DNA from: a virus
DNA: 58,205 nt
IMG/VR virus record: IMGVR_UViG_3300049459_000170
Location: 1-58,205 of that record
Direction: 5' to 3' (one strand)
Part shown: one piece after another, positions 24,380 to 32,644 of the stretch
Position numbering within the stretch: position 1 is the stretch's first letter
Layout: every line of letters starts with the position of its first letter
The notes under the pieces: model-generated
What the model was told of the DNA's origin: nothing
Databases searched by the model: none
The model's input: only the letters and a program-made list of their open reading frames with translations
Translations under genes and position numbers: made by a program

Positions 24380-25207
24380 AAGGGATTTCCTCGGTGGGTT
24401 GCTGGCAGGACCGGCCAACTCGGCAATAACTGATTCAAGCGATCCGACGCGGTGCGCAAGGCCCGACGCTACGGCTTCCGCGCCAACTTTCAGGCCGCCA
24501 TGGCCGCCCATTTCAGGGACCTTGTCGGCAGAGACGTTCAGGTTGCGCGCGACCTTGCTCACGAAGACTTCAGCCAGAGCGTCAACGGTCTTGGCAATTT
24601 CTGCGCGACCTTCATCGGTCTCGACGTTCGGGCGCTTGTTTGGCGCTGTGCCGCTGACAATTTCATAGCTCTTCTTGCCGTCCTGCGCTTTGGATACGGT
24701 GACATTGAGCACTACGCCGATTGAACCCAGCAGCGCCGTATCGTCGACGACGACCTCACTTGCCGCGCTCGCGATCCAATAGGCGGCACTCGCGCCACTG
24801 CCGCCCACATATGCAACGATCCGCTTTCTATCGCGGGCTGCATGGATCATGTCGGCAAGCTCGTTGATACCGTTGGCTTCACCGCCCGGACTATCGATGT
24901 TGAGCACAATCGAGCGAATCGCAGGGTTGTCCAGCGCCGCCTGCAGGTCGGTTGCAATGGTTCCGGTACTGGTCGCACCGCTGATCCGCGTGAAGAAAGA
25001 GGCGTATCGGAAAATTGGCCCGGTCACCGGAATCACCGCAACGTTTCCGCGCTGTGTGACGGTGTGGGTGTGGTCGAGCTGTCTGCCCAGGCGAGTTTCC
25101 AACGCCTCCAGATCGTTCTGCCGATCAGCAATCGACAGGAGATTGTCCAGGGCATCCGGGAGCATCAGCCAAGGCTGAGCGCTGGCCAGCTCAAAGGCTC
25201 TTGCCAT
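23978..25207 (-). CDS. Head maturation protease, S49 family (lambda gpC type)
   Basis: 409 residues from ATG 25207 (GAGGA seven bases ahead); the ATG at 25213 is too close to the same site. SppA/S49 fold: LNIDSPGGEANG (oxyanion region), GGSGASAAYWIASAA with the nucleophile serine, and lysine in the following helices. The C-terminal third (from about residue 277) is a separate Ala/Glu-rich helical scaffold region that also has its own start. The protease cuts scaffold and portal during head assembly. Confidence 0.88.
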   Translation of the reverse strand: MARAFELASAQPWLMLPDALDNLLSIADRQNDLEALETRLGRQLDHTHTVTQRGNVAVIPVTGPIFRYASFFTRISGATSTGTIATDLQAALDNPAIRSIVLNIDSPGGEANGINELADMIHAARDRKRIVAYVGGSGASAAYWIASAASEVVVDDTALLGSIGVVLNVTVSKAQDGKKSYEIVSGTAPNKRPNVETDEGRAEIAKTVDALAEVFVSKVARNLNVSADKVPEMGGHGGLKVGAEAVASGLAHRVGSLESVIAELAGPASNPPRKSLVTIVKTTAELHAAIEAGTDPKTITIAAVEQIDTDALRTEVAASATANEKARILGIQALGVKGFETEVQAAIDSGVSVDAAGMSLFKAAQDRGVTLDSIQRDSKSAAAASAASGKDKKEFSTKTIWASRKGAKA

Positions 25208-25209
25208 GT

Positions 25210-26826
25210 TCATTCCTCGTCTTCAGGTATTTCGGGTTGTGCCGCCGGCGCCGATGGAGAAGCCGCTGCGGCTACGGGCGTGGTTCCGTTGTCGCGGCGC
25301 TGCTGCAGCTCACGCGCACGCTGACGATTGACCTGCTGCCAGGTCTCTCCGGACATCGCTGCGGTTTCCATGGTTTCGTTGCTGATGCCGACCTCGATGC
25401 GCTCGCGAGCGGCTTTTGCCTCTTTGAGTTCATCAATCGCGCCTCGCGCGGGGCCGATCCAGATGGCCTGCGTGTAAGCGCGGCGCATTGCCGGATCGTG
25501 AAATCCGGGAGCTCTGATACGACCTGCCGCTACCGCCTCATCGAACATCAATTCGTAGCTTGGCTGGCAGAAATCGCACACCAGCCACCAGCGGCGCATG
25601 GTGTAAAAACGCCAAGCCTGCAACATCGCGGCGCGGGCAGCGCTGTAGCTGCTGCTGTAATGAAGCATCAGTTCTTCGAGCGGCAGCTCCAGCGCTGCGC
25701 CGATCTCTTTCACGATCGCCGAGAAGAAGGGATCGAACTGAGCGTTAGGGCGTGCCGGGTTTGCAATCATCGGCTCTTCGCCGGGCGCTAGGTCGACAAT
25801 GGCGCCCTCTCCAAGCTCTAAGGGAGCCGGGCCAAGATCGCCGCCAACGCCGCCATCTTCGTCGCCGAAAATCGGCTGGCCTTGGCCGCCGTCGCTGAAA
25901 TTCTCATTCTTCTTGATGAACACGGTGAACATTGCTGAGATCACGGCGGCCATCAGTTCGGCGCTCGCGTAACGCTCGAGCTTCTGCAGCGGCTCAAGAA
26001 TCGGCGCTAGGTAGGGAGCGCCGCGTTTGAGCCCAGGCCGCTCTTTGTCGCACCAGACCTGCAGCAGCCTGCGACGACCAGTTTCTGCTCCAAAGAACTC
26101 CACACGATCCCAGCGAAGCGGTGACTTCAGCATCTTGTCGTCGGGGTAACCGTTGCAGATGTAGGCAGCGACCGGCGCGCCGAGGTCGTCAAACTCGATC
26201 CCCTCGACAAGCCTGTCAGTGTCGGGGCGGCCGTTGGGGTTCGATACCCGATCCGTCTCGATCAGTTGCAGGCGCGTGTTGTAGATCGTGCCTTGACGTT
26301 CTGCCCAAGGCGTAGCGACAAAGCAGTCACCGCCAGCCATTGCCGACACCAATGCCAGTGCCTGAAGCTGGTAGTGATTCAACGTTGCTTCAGCGTCACA
26401 CTCGCGGGGATCGCCGGCGTACAACTCCCACTCTCGCTGCACCAGCGCGTTGAACTCGTCGGCCTGCTCTTCAGTTATGCCAAGCGCCACATGGTCGACT
26501 TGGGGCCGGCAGATCAACCCTGTGCCGACAACGTTAGTGCGAGACCGAACAATTGCCGCCCGGGCGATGAGGTGGTTACGCATCGCGTCCCGGGATCGGG
26601 CAACGAGCGTTTTCCGCTCCGGCGAGCTGAGGTCACGATTGGGACTGCCGAGAAAAGGAATCCAACTCGACATGCTACGTAGCATTCGAGAGGCACCGCG
26701 CCAGCGTGTTTCGCTTCCTCCACCGCCGCCCTGGGCTCGGGGCTGGCTCTGCACCAGGCCGGTGACGGCGCGCGTGGCTTCACGCACCATCCGCTCTTCA
26801 GGAGTGGTACGTGTCCACCAAGCCAT
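25210..26826 (-). CDS. Portal protein (lambda gpB family)
   Basis: 538 residues, MAWWTRTTPEERMVREATRA. Lambda-type portal features: ARSRDAMRNHLIARAAIVRSR near residue 75, GTGLICRPQVDH, and LELPLEELMLHYSSSYSAARAAML near 415. Acidic/proline-rich C-terminus. It forms the 12-subunit ring at the packaging vertex and overlaps the protease start region by four bases. Confidence 0.92.
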   Translation of the reverse strand: MAWWTRTTPEERMVREATRAVTGLVQSQPRAQGGGGGSETRWRGASRMLRSMSSWIPFLGSPNRDLSSPERKTLVARSRDAMRNHLIARAAIVRSRTNVVGTGLICRPQVDHVALGITEEQADEFNALVQREWELYAGDPRECDAEATLNHYQLQALALVSAMAGGDCFVATPWAERQGTIYNTRLQLIETDRVSNPNGRPDTDRLVEGIEFDDLGAPVAAYICNGYPDDKMLKSPLRWDRVEFFGAETGRRRLLQVWCDKERPGLKRGAPYLAPILEPLQKLERYASAELMAAVISAMFTVFIKKNENFSDGGQGQPIFGDEDGGVGGDLGPAPLELGEGAIVDLAPGEEPMIANPARPNAQFDPFFSAIVKEIGAALELPLEELMLHYSSSYSAARAAMLQAWRFYTMRRWWLVCDFCQPSYELMFDEAVAAGRIRAPGFHDPAMRRAYTQAIWIGPARGAIDELKEAKAARERIEVGISNETMETAAMSGETWQQVNRQRARELQQRRDNGTTPVAAAASPSAPAAQPEIPEDEE

Positions 26827-26827
26827 G

Positions 26828-27055
26828 TCAGATCCTCATATAGCTGATTCGGTTGCGGCCGCGATTGCGGTTGGCTTCGGCAGCCACGTCGGCCGCGTAG
26901 TCGTTTTCGAGCTTGCGCAAGGTTCCCAGATCAGCCCGGGTTACTTGCCGCTCGCCATACCGGACGCTTTGACCGCCTTTCAGGATTTTGGCAATGGCCT
27001 CCTGAACGGCGGAAAGGCGAACCTGCGCGGCAGTGGTCGGAACAGATGTGCTCAT
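26828..27055 (-). CDS. Head-tail joining protein W
   Basis: 75 residues from ATG 27055; the ATG at 27061 lies against the ribosome site. The sequence LSAVQEAIAKILKGGQSVRYG followed by DLGTLRKLENDY is the gpW pattern. It binds under the portal after packaging. Confidence 0.85.
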   Translation of the reverse strand: MSTSVPTTAAQVRLSAVQEAIAKILKGGQSVRYGERQVTRADLGTLRKLENDYAADVAAEANRNRGRNRISYMRI

Positions 27056-27057
27056 AT

Positions 27058-28965
27058 TCATCCTCTGGCCCGGCTTCGGGTTCCTCGTTGTGGCAATCGA
27101 CGTTTAACGCCCGCCAGCATTTCCAGATCCAGACCAAACCGGTGCTGGCTGATGCGCAGCGCCGCCAAGGCATACACGAAGCAGTCGAGCGCCTCGTTGC
27201 GGCGACCTTTGGCCGTCCAGCGATAAACCCGCTTGCCCTTCTCAATTTTCAGTTCTTTGGTTTCGGCTGTGAGCTGCTTCAGCTCGTCCTCGCCGCAAAT
27301 CTCATCGTTCGCCGGCAGGTGCACGCAGCCCGGAACCGGCACGCCCGATGTGTCCGGCTGAATTTTCAGGCGGCTGTAAATCAGCTCTTTGGCGTTCTCG
27401 GTGCCAACCTCGGTCAGGTAGACCTTCTTGGCGTTACGCGACTTAGGCCAGTTGGCAATGGGCTTCCCGGGAACGTTCGCCCCCTTGACTGGAATGACCC
27501 AGGTGTCTCCAAGCAGGCGACTTTCTGCGTACACCTCGTCGGTGTAGTGACCGCCGGAGTCCCAGCACCAGCGCTCAACGCCCATCTTCGCGCCATCGCC
27601 GCGCACGTACTGCTGGCGAATTTTGAGTCTGACCTTCTTACGTAGCTCTTCGCTGGCGGGATCTCCCATCAGCACCCATTTATCAACCAGCCACGCTTCT
27701 TCGCCCTGGCCGAAGGCCCAGACCCTGCCCTCGTAACGGTCGTCCTGGGTATCGATTGAACCCATCAGCGTGAGGCCGCGAACCGGCACTTGCGGGTAGA
27801 CCTCTCGGCGGCCGTACAGCAGCTCCCAGTCAACCTTCTCGCCCTGATCGTCTTCCCACGTTTCACCCAATGTGGTGTTGACGAAGGCAATCAGGTTTTC
27901 CCGGTTGTCCTTGACCTTGTCGAACTCAAGGACCATTTCCAACCAGGTGGTAAAGGTGCTGTAGGCCGTCCAGATGTGAAAACTGACATTGCGCGGGGTC
28001 GCGCGAAGCTCGTCATCTGCGCCGTACCAATCAATACCGTCGCGAGTCCATATGCTGGTCTTCTCGCAGATCCACCGCCCCTGATGGGCGGCCTCGACCA
28101 TCTCGTGATACCAGACGACGCACTGGGCGTGCTCGCACAGATACCAGGCTTTGGAGATTTCGCCGTGCTCGTCGCGCTCCCACTTGATGCCGAAGTCACA
28201 ATCCTTCCCGCCCCACTTCAGGTGCTGCTCTTTCGAACAGTGCGGGCACGGGATGTTGAATCGCAGCAGGTAAGGCGACTCGTTCGCCGCCTTTTCGATC
28301 TGGCATGTGCCTTTGATCTTGGGTGTAGAGCCGCGAATCGACTTCTTGAACGTGGCGCCTTCAAGACGCTTGTCACCAAGAAAGGTCGGGGCGCCCTCGC
28401 CGTCGACGTTCTGCTCGAAGTTGGATAGCTCGTCGTATACCACCTCATCGGCAGAGATACCGCGATAGTTCCGGCTCGCCTTCCCGCCTCTGCACCACAG
28501 CATCTTCTTGTTCAGAAAGCGCTTGGAACTGAGCGAACTGTCGCGATGTTTTTTCCCGTACCAGGGCGCAATATCCAGAAGCGTAGGCACGTCACGCACC
28601 ATCGTCTCGATATGCTGCTTCATCAGGTCTTCAGCGTCTGGGTCGGTAGGCGAAAACACCGCCACGCTCCGACGCTTGTGCTGAACCTTGTAGCCCATGT
28701 TCGCCATGAGCATCTTGGTGTAACCAACGCGCGCGGACTTCATCAGGTTGAAAAACATGATGAGGTCGTTGCCCATGCTGTTGAGCAGAGCCACCTGGAA
28801 CGGAGCGGTTTCCCACTTGCCTTCTTGGTATGAAGACTCAGATGAAAGATAGAAATGTGTGTCAGCCCAGTCCACGCACGTAAGTGGAGGCTCCTTAAAA
28901 AGCGCCTGCAACCCGGCCTTGATCGCTTTACGCAGATCATTCATCCAGGGTGGCGAGGTACTCAT
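27058..28965 (-). CDS. Terminase large subunit (lambda gpA family)
   Basis: 635 residues. Closely follows lambda gpA: CVDWADTHFYLSSESSYQEG, Walker-A region MKSARVGYTKMLM, DIAPWYGKKHRD, Walker-B-like VVYDELSNF, CPHCSKEQ zinc motif, and C-terminal RRNEALDCFVYALAALRIS. Start at 28965 gives the lambda-like N-terminal length; ATG 28944 is an alternative. It cuts DNA at cos and drives packaging with TerS. Confidence 0.93.
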   Translation of the reverse strand: MSTSPPWMNDLRKAIKAGLQALFKEPPLTCVDWADTHFYLSSESSYQEGKWETAPFQVALLNSMGNDLIMFFNLMKSARVGYTKMLMANMGYKVQHKRRSVAVFSPTDPDAEDLMKQHIETMVRDVPTLLDIAPWYGKKHRDSSLSSKRFLNKKMLWCRGGKASRNYRGISADEVVYDELSNFEQNVDGEGAPTFLGDKRLEGATFKKSIRGSTPKIKGTCQIEKAANESPYLLRFNIPCPHCSKEQHLKWGGKDCDFGIKWERDEHGEISKAWYLCEHAQCVVWYHEMVEAAHQGRWICEKTSIWTRDGIDWYGADDELRATPRNVSFHIWTAYSTFTTWLEMVLEFDKVKDNRENLIAFVNTTLGETWEDDQGEKVDWELLYGRREVYPQVPVRGLTLMGSIDTQDDRYEGRVWAFGQGEEAWLVDKWVLMGDPASEELRKKVRLKIRQQYVRGDGAKMGVERWCWDSGGHYTDEVYAESRLLGDTWVIPVKGANVPGKPIANWPKSRNAKKVYLTEVGTENAKELIYSRLKIQPDTSGVPVPGCVHLPANDEICGEDELKQLTAETKELKIEKGKRVYRWTAKGRRNEALDCFVYALAALRISQHRFGLDLEMLAGVKRRLPQRGTRSRARG

Positions 28966-29470
28966 CAAGAATCTCAGGCAGTTTGTCGCCCAGTTCTGAG
29001 GCGATATTGCGGGCCAGCGCGATTTCCCGCTGCATGGCTTCGACGTGGCGTACTTCGATGTCGGGGTGCTTTCGTTTCACCTTGTGCGTGACGGTGTCGA
29101 GCACAGAGCCGATCTGTTCAACGACGCGGGACAGGGCAAACGTACTGAATTCGACGGGCACCAGTTGCCGGGCAGAAACGGCGTTCTTGTTCTCTTGGCC
29201 GATCCGCTGAGCAGCTGTCAGGCCTCGGCGCTCTTCCATGAGCTTGTATTCGATCAGGGGGTCGATCCCCTCCGTTCCAACAGGGGTGACTTCCGGTTTC
29301 ACCTGCCCGCTACCAAGGCCTCGCAGATAGGCGATGTAGGCAACTCGGCAGGAGTCGATATCCATCCCGCCGCGCCCCTTGGAAGCAGGTAATACGCCGT
29401 CTGCAACCAGATTTCGAATCTGACGATCGGTGAGGTCCAGATGGGCTGCGACTTCGATCTGACTCGCCAT
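28937..29470 (-). CDS. Terminase small subunit (Nu1-like)
   Basis: 177 residues. An N-terminal winged helix (IEVAAHLDLTDRQIRNLVADG) for cos recognition, a central charged helix (IEYKLMEERRGLTAAQRIGQ) and C-terminal TerL-binding end. Its end overlaps the terL start. The family and lambda-type TerL imply cos packaging. Confidence 0.85.
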   Translation of the reverse strand: MASQIEVAAHLDLTDRQIRNLVADGVLPASKGRGGMDIDSCRVAYIAYLRGLGSGQVKPEVTPVGTEGIDPLIEYKLMEERRGLTAAQRIGQENKNAVSARQLVPVEFSTFALSRVVEQIGSVLDTVTHKVKRKHPDIEVRHVEAMQREIALARNIASELGDKLPEILDEYLATLDE

Positions 29471-29630
29471 TTTTCACCCGAACCGGAACCGGAACCGCCC
29501 CGCCCTCAAAAAAAGTCATAAATAATGGAAAATCGGGGCTCGAATTACCCTCACCCCAGGGTGTGGGCGGAAAGGACCCTTTGTAGCACGTCAACTCCCC
29601 CACTCTAGCCGCCCGCCTCATTTTGGTGCG
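29471..29630. other. Non-coding region upstream of terS, candidate cos site
   Basis: 160 bases without a gene between terS and the next gene. It contains a tandem ACCGGA series (three near-copies at about 29481-29498), a run of As, and a GC-rich palindromic stretch (CCCTCACCCCAGGGTGTGGG). Lambda-type terminases cut next to nu1, so cosN and cosB are expected here; the exact nick sites cannot be read. Confidence 0.5.
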
Positions 29631-30356
29631 CTACCGCCTGCGCGTCGCCAGCGCCCGGTCGAACGCCTTCGCGAACTGGATGGGTAATTGAGTCTCTGCT
29701 TCCCGCTCCCCGATGCCGAAGAAATCGAGTGTCTTCGCATAGCCGGGCTTGCTGGTGAACGCGATCAGAATCTGTACGTTGGCTCGCCTGGTGCCAGTGC
29801 GCTCTGCGATACCAATGGGCTGCCTGCCTCGCCTCATGACGAAGTAACGGTTGCGGTTGCCAATGCTGCGCTTACTATCGGTGCTGTTCTGCAATCGGTC
29901 GCCTTGTGCGCCGAGACCTGACAAGACCTTCTGCAGCTGGCCACGACTGATGTTGCCGTAGCTGTCCAGCTTCATGCCCTTGCCGGGAACGATGAACTTG
30001 CCATCAGGCAGGATGCCTCGAGCTCGCAACAGGCCTTCACTACGCTTGTGGTTACGCTCACCGCCGTAGACCTCAGGCGTAAGCCAACGTGTAGCAGGGG
30101 CCGCGCCGTCAGCCTCGTCCTTGATCCATACCCTTGCTTCAAGCTTCTGCTTGGTGGCTGGTATCAGCCTGAGGCTATCGAGCGTGTAAGGCGTGGGTCT
30201 GTCGAAGACCGTCCGCATCTCTCCTTCGAGCCGCGTCTTCACCAGCTTGGCGGTCTCGGTAAGGGCGAGGACTGTCGCGAACGGAATCTGATTGCGCTCA
30301 ATATCTGTCAGCTCAGCGAGATTGCTCGCGAGGCCGGACGACTGAACACGGATCAT
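29631..30356 (-). CDS. Hypothetical phage protein upstream of terminase
   Basis: 241 residues, basic, with helical N-terminus (TDIERNQIPFATVLALTETA) and a C-terminal RNRYFVMRRGRQPIGIAERTG. The pattern resembles phage minor tail/virion proteins that act on tail completion (gpZ-like), but I am not certain. Conserved in position in related Pseudomonas phages from memory. Confidence 0.6.
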   Translation of the reverse strand: MIRVQSSGLASNLAELTDIERNQIPFATVLALTETAKLVKTRLEGEMRTVFDRPTPYTLDSLRLIPATKQKLEARVWIKDEADGAAPATRWLTPEVYGGERNHKRSEGLLRARGILPDGKFIVPGKGMKLDSYGNISRGQLQKVLSGLGAQGDRLQNSTDSKRSIGNRNRYFVMRRGRQPIGIAERTGTRRANVQILIAFTSKPGYAKTLDFFGIGEREAETQLPIQFAKAFDRALATRRR

Positions 30357-30368
30357 GGTTGAACCTTG

Positions 30369-30728
30369 CTATTGAGTTGCTCGTTCCAAGACTTCCCCAG
30401 CCTTGTCGGCGGCCTTGCTTGCGGTGTCAGCGGCCTGTGTTGCCGTGCTTGCTGCCTGGGTCGCGGTACTCGCAGCGGCCTCGACTTTCTCAGCCGCCTT
30501 GCCAGTATTCTCAGCGAGGCGATTGAGCCGAAGGTCTCGCTGATTCAGCGCTTCGTCATAGCCGCGCCGAACCTCCGCTACCTGTTGGGTGTACCAACTG
30601 CCCAATGCCCAATGCCCGACTTGAAATCCGAGCACCGATCCGCCGAAAACGAGTAGCGCAGCGATTACCCACACCTCCACTCGACGCCACCAATGGCGAG
30701 CAATGAAGTTGACTGCACATCTGTCCAT
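30369..30728 (-). CDS. Membrane-anchored coiled-coil protein, possible lysis accessory
   Basis: 119 residues. One membrane segment (about 18-38, EVWVIAALLVFGGSVLGFQV), then a long helix with an Ala/Thr repeat (TATQAASTATQAADTASKAA). Overlaps the next-upstream gene by one base. With that gene it is the only pair of small membrane proteins in the late region, so one or both may act as holin (inference). Confidence 0.6.
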   Translation of the reverse strand: MDRCAVNFIARHWWRRVEVWVIAALLVFGGSVLGFQVGHWALGSWYTQQVAEVRRGYDEALNQRDLRLNRLAENTGKAAEKVEAAASTATQAASTATQAADTASKAADKAGEVLERATQ

Positions 30729-31099
30729 CAGTTGGCGCCTCCGAGCTGTGACCGCAACCGTCCGATCTCCGCACTCTGGGTGGTCACTTTGTCAGTGAGT
30801 TGTGCGACCTGGCTGGTAAGGGCTTCGATCTTCCCTTCCATCCGGCCAACTGCGGCAGCAAGTTCGTTCCGCTCTTTCGCGAACTGGTCGGCTCTCGCCT
30901 CAGCTTCCTTACGAGCAGTGCGCTCTGAGTCGAGCAATTCATTCAGTCGCCGGACAGTCCCGATATCGGCATTGTCCATGGCTCTGTCTGCTGCGTCGCG
31001 TGACAGAAACCTCCTCATCCAGAGGAAGCCAGCAAGCAAGACGGTGCCAGTGCCGCCAAACCAGGTGGCAGTGCCCGGGCCGAGGTCCGTTGGGTCCAT
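30728..31099 (-). CDS. Membrane-anchored coiled-coil protein, possible holin
   Basis: 123 residues from ATG 31099 (MDPTDLGPGTATWFGG; GGAG five bases ahead); earlier in-frame starts cross a terminator. One membrane segment (about 13-28, GTGTVLLAGFLWMRRF), then a heptad coiled coil (RNELAAAVGRMEGKIEAL). The first gene after a terminator at the head of the late operon, a common holin position. Confidence 0.6.
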   Translation of the reverse strand: MDPTDLGPGTATWFGGTGTVLLAGFLWMRRFLSRDAADRAMDNADIGTVRRLNELLDSERTARKEAEARADQFAKERNELAAAVGRMEGKIEALTSQVAQLTDKVTTQSAEIGRLRSQLGGAN

Positions 31100-31115
31100 C
31101 ACTACTCCAGAATGC

Positions 31116-31140
31116 AAAAAGCCCCGGCAAATGCCGAGGC
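31116..31140 (-). terminator. Intrinsic terminator ahead of the late membrane proteins
   Basis: Minus strand: GCCTCGGCA (31132-31140 region), loop, TGCCGGGGC (31121-31129), then five Ts. It sits 17 bases upstream of the ATG at 31099, so late transcripts must read through it: a plausible target for late antitermination. Confidence 0.7.
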
Positions 31141-31286
31141 TCGTATAGGTTTGATGATATTTCCGCCCGTTGTGCGGAGGACGCCTGTACATCGGGGTAT
31201 CAGGCTCATAACGACTTTGGGCATTCCGGACCTAGTCAGTGCTGGCCTTCCCCACAGAAAACCCGACACATCGCCAAACTTTCGGT

Positions 31287-31472
31287 CTACACCAGCGGCT
31301 TAGGCTGAAGCTTCTTCTGAACCTCAGTTAATGAGTCGCCCACAGCGTTAACTGCGGATTTCACTTCGTCTCTAGAGACGCCAAACTTATTGGACCAATA
31401 CTTCAGCTCAGTGCTGTCCTGAACATTTATCCTGATGTCATCAGTGCCATTCATAGGCCGACGCTTCTCCAT
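31287..31472 (-). CDS. DUF3606-domain small protein
   Basis: 61 residues. The sequence DIRINVQDSTELKYWSNKFG followed by VSRDEVKSAVNAVG is a clear DUF3606 domain. ATG 31472 has GGAAG ahead; ATG 31454 is possible. Common in pseudomonads and near prophages; function unknown. Confidence 0.75.
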   Translation of the reverse strand: MEKRRPMNGTDDIRINVQDSTELKYWSNKFGVSRDEVKSAVNAVGDSLTEVQKKLQPKPLV

Positions 31473-31499
31473 AAGCTTCCGATCTCTACCCAAACCCAA

Positions 31500-31791
31500 G
31501 AGAGTTCAGGTTAGCAGCCGTCGGAGGGACGGCGTATGTTAATTGTGAAAAGTTCGTACAAATTGACCCTTTCCAATGCAAGTGACGGATTTTCTGTTGC
31601 TGCCGAATTGAGCGTCACCCTTCCTACTGCGTAACCGGAAATAAACGATGTCTCTCCATTAGCCCGCCGAAGCCGCCCCCAGCACAGAAGAGAAATGAGG
31701 CGCTTCAACTGCGGGTGTTTTTCCCGTACTGGTGACGACCGGCGGTACCGCGTCGGGCGCCGCTCAGGTAAATCCAATGGCGCGACATTCC
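31500..31791. other. Gap without a supportable gene
   Basis: Only weak open frames without ribosome sites. Nothing recognisable until the toxin-antitoxin operator. Confidence 0.45.
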
Positions 31792-31840
31792 TTAACAAGT
31801 ATTTTACCAATAATACTTGTTAATACTTATGGATATACTT
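31792..31840 (+). promoter_or_regulatory. Operator-promoter of the toxin-antitoxin pair
   Basis: A 12-bp perfect inverted repeat, TTAACAAGTATT (31792-31803) and AATACTTGTTAA (31812-31823), followed by further ATACTT copies (31823-31828, 31835-31840) and an AT-rich -10-like TATAAT (31840-31845). Likely bound by the HTH antitoxin, with or without the toxin. Confidence 0.65.
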
Positions 31841-31869
31841 ATAATTGCCTCACACACAGCGAGGCAGAC

Positions 31870-32124
31870 ATGAACAAGATCAACTGGACACGGAAAGCAT
31901 CGAAGCAGCTCGGCAAAATCAACAAAGCCGATCAAGGCAAGATCTACGATGCAGCTCAGGCTCTGGCCTACATGCCGAATGTCCAGAACATCAAAAGCCT
32001 CACCAACCACCAATACGGCTACCGACTCAGGGTAGGAAACTACCGAGTAATGTTCGACTGGGACGGCAGCGTGAAGATCGTGAATATCGAAGAGGTGAAA
32101 AAGCGCGATGAACACACCTACTAA
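31870..32124 (+). CDS. RelE/HigB-type mRNA interferase toxin
   Basis: 84 residues from ATG 31870 (GAGG ahead). RelE fold: WTRKASKQLGKINKADQGK, GYRLRVGNYRVMFDWDG, VNIEEVKKRDEHTY. Basic residues R and the C-terminal Y of the active site are present. It precedes its antitoxin, as in HigBA, and overlaps it by 17 bases. Confidence 0.85.
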   Translation: MNKINWTRKASKQLGKINKADQGKIYDAAQALAYMPNVQNIKSLTNHQYGYRLRVGNYRVMFDWDGSVKIVNIEEVKKRDEHTY

Positions 32125-32434
32125 CGTGCAAATTATCAACGGGCCGGATGGAACTCCGGCCTTTGTGGTTATCCCTTACGCACAGTACGTCAAGGAACAT
32201 CCCCAAGAGGATCTGGTGCCTAACGAGGTGGTCGGGTACATGGTCAAAGAGGATCTTTCCGCTGCTGCTGCCTGGCGTAAGCATCTCGGCTTATCTCAGG
32301 CGCAAGTGGCCGAACGTATCGGCATCACTCAGTCAGCTTATGCACAGCAGGAACAGGCCTCCCGTCCGCGCAAGACCACTCGCGATAAGATCGCAGCGGC
32401 CTTGGGCATTGCGCCTGATCTGCTCGACATCTGA
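32108..32434 (+). CDS. XRE-family antitoxin
   Basis: 108 residues. An N-terminal arm (VQIINGPDGTPAFVVIPYAQ) like Phd/YefM-type toxin-binding segments is joined to a helix-turn-helix (HLGLSQAQVAERIGITQSAY). It should neutralise the toxin and repress the operon through the 12-bp palindrome upstream. Confidence 0.85.
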   Translation: MNTPTNVQIINGPDGTPAFVVIPYAQYVKEHPQEDLVPNEVVGYMVKEDLSAAAAWRKHLGLSQAQVAERIGITQSAYAQQEQASRPRKTTRDKIAAALGIAPDLLDI

Positions 32435-32437
32435 ATC

Positions 32438-32513
32438 GGTGCCGCCACAAGGAACTAAATCCTCGGCCCTCCGGCTACGAGGCGGAGGCTCTTACCTCCT
32501 TAGCTATGCCGGC
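32438..32513 (-). ncRNA. Degenerate tRNA-like element A (CGT-like anticodon loop)
   Basis: 76 bases on the minus strand fold as a cloverleaf: acceptor GCCGGCA/TGGCGGC with one G-G mismatch, D stem GCTA/GAGC, anticodon stem TCCGC/CCGGA with one C-C mismatch around CTCGTAG, T stem CGAGG/CCTTG with an eight-base loop lacking TTC. Ends in ACC. It is too irregular for a normal tRNA; perhaps a pseudo-tRNA or a decoy. Confidence 0.45.
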
Positions 32514-32519
32514 GGAAAC

Positions 32520-32544
32520 AAAAAAGGCCAGCGCTGCGCTGACC
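32520..32544 (-). terminator. Intrinsic terminator between the two tRNA-like elements
   Basis: Minus strand: GGTCAGCG, loop CAG, CGCTGGCC, then six Ts (32525-32520). It ends transcripts coming through tRNA-like element B. Confidence 0.7.
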
Positions 32545-32550
32545 TTACGA

Positions 32551-32638
32551 TGACGCAAAGAACGATTCGAACCGCCGACGTCCGGTTTATGAGCCCGGCG
32601 AAGGGGGTCTCTGCTCTACCATGCATGCCGAACTACAT
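32551..32638 (-). ncRNA. Degenerate tRNA-like element B (CAT anticodon loop)
   Basis: Minus strand: a D arm TAGTTC...GAGC with GGTA, a CTCATAA loop flanked by CCGG on each side (CAT anticodon, Met type), and a canonical TTCGAAT T loop. But the acceptor ends do not pair, the T stem is poor, and about a dozen extra bases separate the D and anticodon arms. A decayed or rearranged tRNA-Met is the simplest reading. Confidence 0.4.
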
Positions 32639-32644
32639 AGCCGA

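Noticed and set aside
31511-31810. Minus-strand 99-codon frame upstream of the toxin-antitoxin pair
   Set aside because: TTG start without a ribosome site and it crosses the toxin-antitoxin operator.
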